Shown: piece by piece, positions 7,220 to 11,437 of the stretch
Numbering within the stretch: the stretch's first letter is position 1
Layout of the letters: each line of letters starts with the position of its first letter
Program-made: the position numbers and the translations under genes
Origin: Oceanospirillaceae bacterium
Lineage (GTDB): Bacteria; Pseudomonadota; Gammaproteobacteria; Pseudomonadales; Balneatricaceae
NCBI GenBank assembly: GCA_023954795.1
Contig: JAGSHA010000070.1
Span: 1 to 11,437 of the forward strand
Reading direction: 5' to 3'
Length of the DNA stretch: 11,437 nt
The notes under the pieces: generated by a model
The model's database searches: none
Told to the model about the DNA's origin: nothing
Seen by the model: only the letters and a program-made list of their open reading frames with translations

Positions 7220-7235
7220 TACAAGTACCGTGCCA
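7220..7235 (-). promoter_or_regulatory. Sigma-54 (RpoN) promoter
   Basis: The minus strand reads TGGCACG (7235-7229), GTAC, TTGTA (7224-7220). The RpoN consensus is TGGCACG-N4-TTGCW, so the only mismatch is T for C in the -12 element. The spacing between the GG and the -12 G is exactly right. Transcription should start near 7209-7211, directly before the first stem of the RNA. Such promoters need an enhancer-binding protein, and dyads that could serve as its sites lie upstream at 7284-7318 and 7349-7371. Confidence 0.65.
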
Positions 7236-7283
7236 GTTTTATAAATGGAGAAGACGCCCCGTATAACAAGGCCCGCGCCGATC

Positions 7284-7318
7284 TTGATTAAATATTGCTC
7301 ACTTAAAAACCTAATCAA
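7284..7318. repeat. Inverted repeat TTGATTA-N21-TAATCAA
   Basis: TTGATTA (7284-7290) and TAATCAA (7312-7318) are perfect 7-bp inverted copies, 28 bases centre to centre. The dyad is centred about 80 bp upstream of the -12 element of the sigma-54 promoter, within the normal range for activator sites. A binding role is inference. Confidence 0.35.
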
Positions 7319-7348
7319 ATCATGATGTTTTGCTTCACAGACACAACC

Positions 7349-7371
7349 CGATTTATGATTTGCTTAAATCG
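7349..7371. repeat. Inverted repeat CGATTTA-N9-TAAATCG
   Basis: CGATTTA (7349-7355) and TAAATCG (7365-7371) are perfect 7-bp inverted copies with 9 bases between, 16 bases centre to centre. It lies about 138 bp upstream of the -12 element of the sigma-54 promoter and directly beside the slyD terminator. The size suits a dimeric helix-turn-helix activator site, for example of an NtrC-class protein. It is not the NtrC or LuxO consensus. Confidence 0.4.
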
Positions 7372-7378
7372 CAGGCAC

Positions 7379-7416
7379 AAAAAAACCTGTATGAATCACT
7401 CCATACAGGTTTTTAA
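7379..7416 (-). terminator. Terminator of slyD, possibly bidirectional
   Basis: CCTGTATG (7386-7393) pairs with CATACAGG (7402-7409) around an 8-nt loop. The stem extends by AAAAA on one side and TTTTT on the other, so it is followed by a T-run in both directions. It begins about 38 bases after the slyD stop codon and isolates slyD from the small RNA unit. Confidence 0.85.
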
Positions 7417-7451
7417 TGTATGGGCCGGTTGTTTAACCGACCGCATTGATC

Positions 7452-7934
7452 TTAGTGGTGGTGACCGCCCGCGCCGTGCGCGTGACCGTGCTCCACTTCT
7501 TCTTCAGATGCTTCGCGTACTTCAACAACTTCAACGCTGAAGTTCAGGATCTGACCCGCCATTGGGTGGTTGCCGTCCAGCGTAACGCCATCTTCTTCAA
7601 CCTTGATCACAGTCACTGGCTGCTCACCCCATGGCGCCTGAGCCATAAACTGCATGCCTACTTCAACTGAATCTACACCCTCGAAGTTTTCCTTAGGCAC
7701 TTTCTGGATCATTTCTTCGTGTACTTCGCCGTAACCTTCAGAAGGCTCTACACGTACATCCAACTTATCGCCAACCTGCTTGCCCAGCAGCGCATTTTCC
7801 AGACCTGGAATGATATTCTGAGCGCCGCACAGAAACGCCAGAGGCTCCTGTCCTTCAGATGAATCCAGAACCTCACCACTGTCGTTTTTCAGGGTGTAGT
7901 TGATCTGGACAACTGTTTTATCAGCGATCTGCAT
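7452..7934 (-). CDS. slyD: SlyD-like FKBP-type peptidyl-prolyl isomerase
   Basis: Cytoplasmic prolyl isomerase and chaperone. In E. coli SlyD also binds nickel and helps hydrogenase maturation. It has 160 residues from the ATG at 7934, with GGAGAG 8 bases upstream; two earlier in-frame ATGs (7949, 7979) lack this. The FKBP part starts at about residue 5, with IIPGLENALLGKQVGD at 41-56 and EPSEGYGE at 63-70. The inserted-flap chaperone domain spans about 71-122 and is followed by GNHPMAGQIL (121-130), a SlyD hallmark. The C-terminal tail is histidine-rich, with six His in the last 12 residues (HGHAHGAGGHHH). It is much shorter than the E. coli tail and lacks its cysteines, so nickel capacity is probably smaller. 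It ends at its own terminator (7379-7416). Confidence 0.94.
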   Translation of the reverse strand: MQIADKTVVQINYTLKNDSGEVLDSSEGQEPLAFLCGAQNIIPGLENALLGKQVGDKLDVRVEPSEGYGEVHEEMIQKVPKENFEGVDSVEVGMQFMAQAPWGEQPVTVIKVEEDGVTLDGNHPMAGQILNFSVEVVEVREASEEEVEHGHAHGAGGHHH

Positions 7935-8121
7935 TGAGAAACTCTCCATTAGAGAAAGGAAATGCACAAAGTTGCTCAAACCTCAGCCAGTCAGCTGTGT
8001 GCAGGCGGAAACACCTTTGAACCTTCCAAAAAATTAGTTAGGAAGTGCCATCATAACCAAAGCATTATGGGGTCTGCCAGCGTAAACCCGACGAAAAACA
8101 GGTCAAAGCGAAAATACTGCC

Positions 8122-9099
8122 TTAAACGCGCACAAACTCGGCGTTCTCAGCGCCCCAGCACCAGATATTCTCTGGATTTAGATGCACACCGCCCACCCAA
8201 CGATCAATTTGCCGTTGAGCCAGCCAGTTTGCATCTCCTTCCAATACCTCAGCCCCGAGATCAGTGATCAACAGCTGTTGCTGTAAAAATGCCTCATCCG
8301 CCCCAAACATCCCCGGCAATTTGAACGCGGTGCCATCCGCCAGAGCAATCAAAGGCCGATCACTTTCAACCATCCTCTTAACTACCAACCAGAAGCTGGA
8401 GTCACCCATAAACTGAGGATTTTCCAGCTGCTGAGAGCCCTTGAACACGCTACCCGGTGCAGATTCTCCACCTGAAAGAATCGACAGTATCTGTCGCTCT
8501 GTACGGTTAATACCGTTTAAATCCGGATATTCCTCTGCCAGACGCTGAAGGCCACTTTTCAAATATGGCAGGCAACTCAAATCTTGTTTTAACATCGCGG
8601 CTAACATACGTGGATTTGATGCAGTCAACGCATACCAGGCTTCTTCCGCAACCTGCAACTGCTCGGTACTAACGACCTGACGCTGATTCAGGCATTCGGG
8701 CAAATCATGCTCTTCGGTTGCCAGTCCCAACAGGAACGGCACCAATACCAACTCCGGTGGCTGACAATGACGACCCGCCTCACTGTTATACCAACTAAGC
8801 AGCTGAATCAGGTGCAATTGATCGTAAAGCTCGGGTGAGTTCCAGATCACCACCCCCCCTTCACGAGCGCTCGACAGGAAAACCGCATCACGCGACTGAA
8901 AGTGCGTCAGTGCTTCAAACTCACTTGCCCAACCACAATGGTGGATAAAGTTTGCCCGTACCTGCGACATCTCATCCAGCGTTAAACCGGCAGGTACCGG
9001 TCCATCATGAAGAACATCGGCCCAGGACAGAAAGCGCCCGCTGACACCCGCGTGCTGAAGTACTTGATTGGCGTTATCGCCATTGGTGATATGAAGCAT
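8122..9099 (-). CDS. DUF1835 domain protein
   Basis: Predicted cytoplasmic protein of 325 residues, with DUF1835 (PF08874) at about residues 1-115. The domain opens with the typical MLHITNGDNANQVLQHAG and continues FLSWADVLHDGPVP at about 23-36; these match the family's conserved start. The C-terminal half is helical and ends with DRWVGGVHLNPENIWCWG, like the closing block of many DUF1835 proteins. No catalytic motif is clear and the function is unknown. The ATG at 9099 was chosen because AAGGATG lies just upstream and the domain starts there; an upstream ATG at 9153 would add 18 residues unlike the family. A possible -10 (TACAAT, complement of 9133-9138) lies upstream without a good -35. It is a single-gene unit, 187 bases from slyD. 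Confidence 0.85.
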   Translation of the reverse strand: MLHITNGDNANQVLQHAGVSGRFLSWADVLHDGPVPAGLTLDEMSQVRANFIHHCGWASEFEALTHFQSRDAVFLSSAREGGVVIWNSPELYDQLHLIQLLSWYNSEAGRHCQPPELVLVPFLLGLATEEHDLPECLNQRQVVSTEQLQVAEEAWYALTASNPRMLAAMLKQDLSCLPYLKSGLQRLAEEYPDLNGINRTERQILSILSGGESAPGSVFKGSQQLENPQFMGDSSFWLVVKRMVESDRPLIALADGTAFKLPGMFGADEAFLQQQLLITDLGAEVLEGDANWLAQRQIDRWVGGVHLNPENIWCWGAENAEFVRV

Positions 9100-9320
9100 G
9101 ATCGAAACATCCTTAGAAAGTCGCAGGCCTATATTGTAGCGATATTTGTGCACTGTAATGGAGTTAAAGATCTATTTTTAGCTTTACGCCAACCACCCTC
9201 TCAAACTCTATACATAACCTCTGCGTCACCAACCGATCAATCATTCAACACAACACCGACAGAGCCGAATTTCCGCAACGCACAATACATTTTGGGAATA
9301 TCTCACTCATTCGAATACGT

Positions 9321-9326
9321 TATAAT
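9321..9326 (+). promoter_or_regulatory. TATAAT -10 box for the candidate plus-strand RNA
   Basis: A perfect TATAAT lies at 9321-9326, predicting a start near 9333. No good -35 is seen at 16-18 bases; the only TTGGGA (9292-9297) is 23 bases away. The 8-bp palindrome ATTCGAAT (9309-9316) sits in the spacer. That suggests a regulator site, or activator dependence. Confidence 0.4.
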
Positions 9327-9332
9327 TTCAAT

Positions 9333-9418
9333 GTAGTCGGCTTCTGCTGTCTATTTCTCAATGATTTCATCGTTGTTTTTATGCCGTGGCGCACCATTTA
9401 GGTGCCCACGGCTTTTTT
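9333..9418 (+). ncRNA. Candidate Hfq-type small RNA, about 86 nt
   Basis: No protein gene lies between the divergent DUF1835 and cytochrome starts that could use the strong plus-strand terminator at 9383-9418. With the TATAAT upstream, this predicts an RNA of about 86 nt. Its layout is typical of Hfq-dependent regulators: an open, pyrimidine-rich 5' segment (9333-9358), a small hairpin CAATGA-TTTCA-TCGTTG (9359-9375, one G-U pair), a U-rich stretch (9376-9380), then a terminator with a 12-bp stem and T-run. No small RNA family was recognised. No credible reading frame lies inside. Expression is inferred. Confidence 0.5.
9383..9418 (+). terminator. Strong intrinsic terminator
   Basis: GCCGTGG (9383-9389) and GCACC (9391-9395) pair with GGTGC (9401-9405) and CCACGGC (9406-9412). 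This gives a 12-bp stem with a single bulged C at 9390 and an ATTTA loop, followed by six T residues (9413-9418). It works in the plus direction. It lies upstream of the cytochrome gene and has no protein gene in front of it. Confidence 0.88.
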
Positions 9419-9481
9419 CTGTGACTTTCCGATAAAATTCCCTGAGTAGGGCTAGATAAACTGGCATTCACGGGGCATCAT

Positions 9482-9523
9482 TTCGAAACTTATCTAAAAT
9501 AAGTGAGATAAGTTGGCTTCGAA
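9482..9523. promoter_or_regulatory. Long dyad directly before the cytochrome ribosome-binding site
   Basis: AACTTATCT (9487-9495) and AGATAAGTT (9506-9514) are perfect 9-bp inverted copies with 10 bases between. Outside them, TTCGAA occurs at 9482-9487 and again at 9518-9523 and can extend the pairing past a small bulge. A further ATAAGT (9499-9504) inside the loop competes for the same arm, so two exclusive hairpins are possible. The dyad ends 2 bases before the GGAG of the cytochrome gene. It is either an operator or an mRNA structure controlling translation. Confidence 0.5.
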
Positions 9524-9537
9524 GTGGAGTAATGCCA

Positions 9538-9861
9538 ATGAACTACGTCTGGCCCGGTACATTACTAACTTGCACCCTTGTACTAACAGGATGCAATGAC
9601 AGCACCCCTAGCGACAAAGCGGACGGCAAAACACTTTTCGCACACTATTGTGAAAGCTGCCACGGTCAAACTGGAAACGGAAAGTTTCTGCAAGGAATTC
9701 CTGCTAATGCCCGTACATCTCTCACCCGGCAGGAAGTGATCAATCTGGTGCTTTATGGCCGCGACGATAAACCAGCGATGCCAAGCTTCCGCAAACAACT
9801 CAGCCCCCGACAGGCGCAAAAAGTAGCGGATTACCTGCTATTTACCCTGAAAGCTCAATAA
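9538..9861 (+). CDS. Small lipoprotein cytochrome c
   Basis: Single-haem c-type cytochrome anchored by lipid on the periplasmic side. It has 107 residues from the ATG at 9538, with GGAG 8 bases upstream; the ATG at 9532 is only 2 bases from GGAG and less likely. A lipoprotein signal ends with the lipobox LTGC, Cys at 19. The haem site CESCH is at 38-42, and the distal ligand is probably M81 in PAMPSF. The remainder (LTRQEVINLVLYGRDD, then LSPRQAQKVADYLL) is the usual helical end of a class I cytochrome. No oxidase, dehydrogenase or other redox partner is nearby, so its electron donor and acceptor are unknown. A perfect dyad (9482-9523) just upstream suggests regulation. Confidence 0.9.
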   Translation: MNYVWPGTLLTCTLVLTGCNDSTPSDKADGKTLFAHYCESCHGQTGNGKFLQGIPANARTSLTRQEVINLVLYGRDDKPAMPSFRKQLSPRQAQKVADYLLFTLKAQ

Positions 9862-9912
9862 CTCTCTTTCTGCTGCCAATTTACCGTTCAGACTCAGTCC
9901 GTTTTTTACCCC

Positions 9913-9940
9913 CAAAAAAAAAGCGCCCCAAAGGGGCGCT
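9913..9940 (-). terminator. Terminator of the RTX gene
   Basis: AGCGCCCC (9922-9929) and GGGGCGCT (9933-9940) form a perfect 8-bp stem with a 3-nt loop. On the minus strand it runs straight into nine T residues. It lies about 45 bases after the RTX stop codon. On the plus strand no T-run follows, so it probably serves the cytochrome gene poorly. Confidence 0.88.
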
Positions 9941-9984
9941 AAATAGATCTCTTCTGCTCGATCGGGAAATGTCTGATTAAGCGA

Positions 9985-11172
9985 TTACGCCCACTCAACC
10001 AATTCGATGTTGTCGAAGACCAACTCAGATCCGTCTGCGAAAGTCACAACACCGCTAGAATCAGCAGACAGTGCCAAAGCCTGATCTGCCATGTTTACAT
10101 CAACCGCCTGACCATCAACAGTCAATGTCCAGTCATTACCGTGCGCACACAGTTCAACCGTATCAGTCCAGCAATCACTTTTACCGCCATTGAAATAGTC
10201 ATTGCCGTCGCCCGCAGCGAATGCGTAGGTATCATCACCACGACCACCGTAAGCCATATCTGCATCTTTACCGCCAACCAGGAAGTCATCACCAGCACCA
10301 CCTTTCAGCGTGTCACAACCGTCACCGCCATTCAGTACGTCGTCGCCACGACCACCTTTTAGCGTGTCGTTACCAGCTTCGCCAGTCAGCACATCATCAC
10401 CGCGGCCACCGCGCATGATATCGTCACCGCCACCGCCCAGCAGCACGTCGTTGTCGCCACCGCCGTACATAGAGTCGTTACCATCACCACCCTTCAGCAC
10501 GTCGTTACCGCTACCACCTCTCAGTGTGTCGTCGCCTTCACCACCTTTCAGCGTGTCATCGCCACGACCACCGCGCAGAACATCATCGCCAGTACCGCCG
10601 TCGAAAACGTCATTGCCTTTACCACCGCGCATGGTGTCATTACCATCATTACCTTGTGCAACGTCATCGCCACGACCGCCTACGATGAAATCCTCACCGC
10701 TACCGCCTTCCATGTAGTCGTTGTCGTTACGACCTTTAAGGACATCGTTGCCTTCACCGCCTCGCATTACGTCATCACCACGACCGCCGAACAGTACATC
10801 GTTACCTTCACCGCCATCCAGCGTATCGGCACCACGTCCGCCGTGAGTTACATCTTCACCTGCACCGGAATAAACCACATCATCACCGGCACCTGCTTTA
10901 ACAACATCATCACCATTGCCCGAAACAACAGCATCATTTCCTGAGCCCGCCTTAACAAAGTCGTCGCCTTCGCCGGTCGCTTTGTAGAAATCATCGCCTG
11001 CACCCAGGTAAACAGAGTTGTTGCCCTGACCACCCTTAACTACATCATCACCACCTAACGTTTTGATGATCTGACGACCTGACTCATCGACGATGACATC
11101 GTCACACTGAGTACCAGCAACTACTTCAGTATTGTCTTCGCAAGATGCAGAAATGTTGTTTGAGTCGGTCAT
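9985..11172 (-). CDS. RTX protein made almost only of calcium-binding nonapeptide repeats
   Basis: Probably a secreted calcium-binding protein that folds outside the cell after type I secretion. It has 395 residues from the ATG at 11172, with AGGAG 6 bases upstream. Residues 1-37 are a short leader without a Sec signal. Residues 38-317 hold about 31 tandem GGxGxDxhx units (for example GGRGDDVLR and GGEGNDVLK), which predict a long calcium-stabilised beta-roll. Residues 318-395 form a C-terminal region ending FADGSELVFDNIELVEWA, like the secretion end of many marine RTX proteins. There is no lipase, protease or toxin domain. Five cysteines (11, 23, 286, 334 and 342) are unusual for RTX exoproteins, which mostly have none. 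No ABC exporter, membrane fusion protein or acyltransferase gene is present. Promoter at 11228-11255, terminator at 9913-9940. Role unknown; surface layer, matrix or adhesion are guesses. Confidence 0.92.
   Translation of the reverse strand: MTDSNNISASCEDNTEVVAGTQCDDVIVDESGRQIIKTLGGDDVVKGGQGNNSVYLGAGDDFYKATGEGDDFVKAGSGNDAVVSGNGDDVVKAGAGDDVVYSGAGEDVTHGGRGADTLDGGEGNDVLFGGRGDDVMRGGEGNDVLKGRNDNDYMEGGSGEDFIVGGRGDDVAQGNDGNDTMRGGKGNDVFDGGTGDDVLRGGRGDDTLKGGEGDDTLRGGSGNDVLKGGDGNDSMYGGGDNDVLLGGGGDDIMRGGRGDDVLTGEAGNDTLKGGRGDDVLNGGDGCDTLKGGAGDDFLVGGKDADMAYGGRGDDTYAFAAGDGNDYFNGGKSDCWTDTVELCAHGNDWTLTVDGQAVDVNMADQALALSADSSGVVTFADGSELVFDNIELVEWA
10222..11061 (-). repeat. 27-bp tandem repeats encoding RTX nonapeptides
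   Basis: The DNA has a 27-base period across about 31 units, corresponding to RTX residues 38-317. Units are diverged at the nucleotide level, especially at third positions, so it is an old coding repeat and not a fresh expansion or a CRISPR array. The longest proline-, serine- and threonine-rich frames on the opposite strand are by-products of the repeat. Confidence 0.85.
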
Positions 11173-11213
11173 TGTAAGCTCCTGTTTTCCCTAAGTTTCG
11201 CAAGGGGCATAAC

Positions 11214-11245
11214 GTTTGAATGAGTCCAGTATACCCAATTCAAAC
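11214..11245. promoter_or_regulatory. Operator-like dyad over the RTX promoter
   Basis: GTTTGAAT (11214-11221) and ATTCAAAC (11238-11245) are perfect 8-bp inverted copies, 24 bases centre to centre. They flank the -10 box and predicted start of the RTX promoter. A third copy of ATTCAAAC lies at 11353-11360, about 115 bases upstream. The arrangement fits repression by a dimer, with a possible distal auxiliary site. Confidence 0.5.
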
Positions 11246-11255
11246 ACACCATCAA
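11228..11255 (-). promoter_or_regulatory. Sigma-70 promoter of the RTX gene
   Basis: On the minus strand, TTGATG (complement of 11250-11255) and TATACT (complement of 11228-11233) are separated by 16 bases. The start would be near 11221, with a leader of about 48 nt. A very AT-rich tract (11262-11335) just upstream could act as an UP element or H-NS target. Confidence 0.5.
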
Positions 11256-11354
11256 CACATTTATTGCCATCATGTTTTAATAAACAAATAACTTGTTGTT
11301 TTTATTATATTTTTTTACTTTAATTTGTTTTAATTCGCCAGACCCTAAACAGAT

Positions 11355-11437
11355 TCAAACAAAACTCTCATCCCGCTCCCGCATCAGGGCATGAAATTCT
11401 GCCACCCACAACCTGAATCGGATCTTAAAGCCCTTCC
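11355..11437 (-). CDS. Possible 3' end of an unknown gene
   Basis: From the right edge, one minus-strand frame is open for 26 codons to a TGA at 11355-11357. It reads FRLWVAEFHALMRERDESFV at its end, a soluble helical-looking tail. The base composition here is ordinary, unlike the AT-rich tract that begins just after the stop. This fits the end of a gene upstream of the RTX gene. The stretch is too short to be sure, and an opposite frame from 11392 is also open to the edge. Confidence 0.3.
   Translation of the reverse strand, partial: KGFKIRFRLWVAEFHALMRERDESFV

Noticed and set aside
7041..7330. Known small RNA families (6S, RNase P, GlmY/GlmZ, RsmZ, Spot 42, CrcZ) for the 7039-7210 RNA
   Set aside because: The remembered hallmark sequences and folds of these families are not present. 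A database search was not possible.
8060..8080. Heat-shock (sigma-32) promoter upstream of slyD (CCCCATAA on the minus strand)
   Set aside because: The -10 resembles the consensus, but no CTTGAA-like -35 lies at a proper distance.
10310..10717. Long plus-strand frame rich in proline and serine opposite the RTX gene
   Set aside because: It is the complement of the 27-bp RTX repeats. Its low-complexity product and lack of a ribosome site mark it as a shadow.
10222..11061. CRISPR-like periodic array
   Set aside because: The period is a constant 27 bases with no spacers, and it encodes RTX nonapeptides in one continuous frame.

Overview
This window reads as chromosomal DNA of a gammaproteobacterium, probably a marine or brackish-water relative of Pseudomonas, Marinobacter or the Oceanospirillales. 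The evidence is protein family content only: a moxR/DUF58/tgpA operon like that of Pseudomonas, a DUF6482-type protein, a SlyD isomerase, a uracil-DNA glycosylase-family protein typical of Pseudomonas and Vibrio, and an RTX protein of a kind common in marine bacteria. No species can be named. No mobile element, tRNA, rRNA or CRISPR array was seen.

Layout. 1-1044 (-): N-terminal 348 residues of a methyl-accepting chemotaxis protein, running off the left edge. 1207-1902 (-): YgjP-like zinc metallopeptidase, whose stop codon lies in the loop of a perfect 9-bp inverted repeat. 2000-2587 (+): uracil-DNA glycosylase-family protein, divergent from the peptidase and convergent with the next operon. 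2606-6481 (-): moxR, DUF58 and tgpA in transcription order, tightly packed (16-nt gap, then a 4-nt GTGA overlap). 6580-6885 (-): small DUF6482-like protein. 6886-7451: 566 bases without a protein gene but rich in signals. 7452-7934 (-): slyD. 8122-9099 (-): DUF1835 protein. 9100-9537: 438 bases without a protein gene. 9538-9861 (+): small lipoprotein cytochrome c. 9985-11172 (-): RTX nonapeptide-repeat protein. 11355-11437 (-): possible tail of one more gene.

The best candidates for something undescribed are in the non-coding gaps. At 7039-7235 (-) a near-consensus sigma-54 promoter (TGGCACG-N4-TTGTA) sits the right distance before a roughly 170-nt structured RNA that ends in a strong intrinsic terminator. 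Perfect dyads lie upstream at enhancer-like distances. At 9321-9418 (+) a TATAAT box is followed by about 85 nt with the classic layout of an Hfq-type small RNA (open 5' segment, small hairpin, U-rich stretch, terminator). I recognise neither as a known RNA family.

How the genes may work together. moxR, DUF58 and tgpA form one known functional group: an AAA+ ATPase, a membrane-anchored DUF58 protein and a transglutaminase-fold membrane enzyme, probably working at the inner membrane or periplasm. The RTX protein should be exported by a type I secretion system that is not in the window. The other genes look like independent single-gene units, several with their own visible promoter or terminator. 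Perfect inverted repeats in front of the cytochrome and RTX genes suggest that both are regulated.
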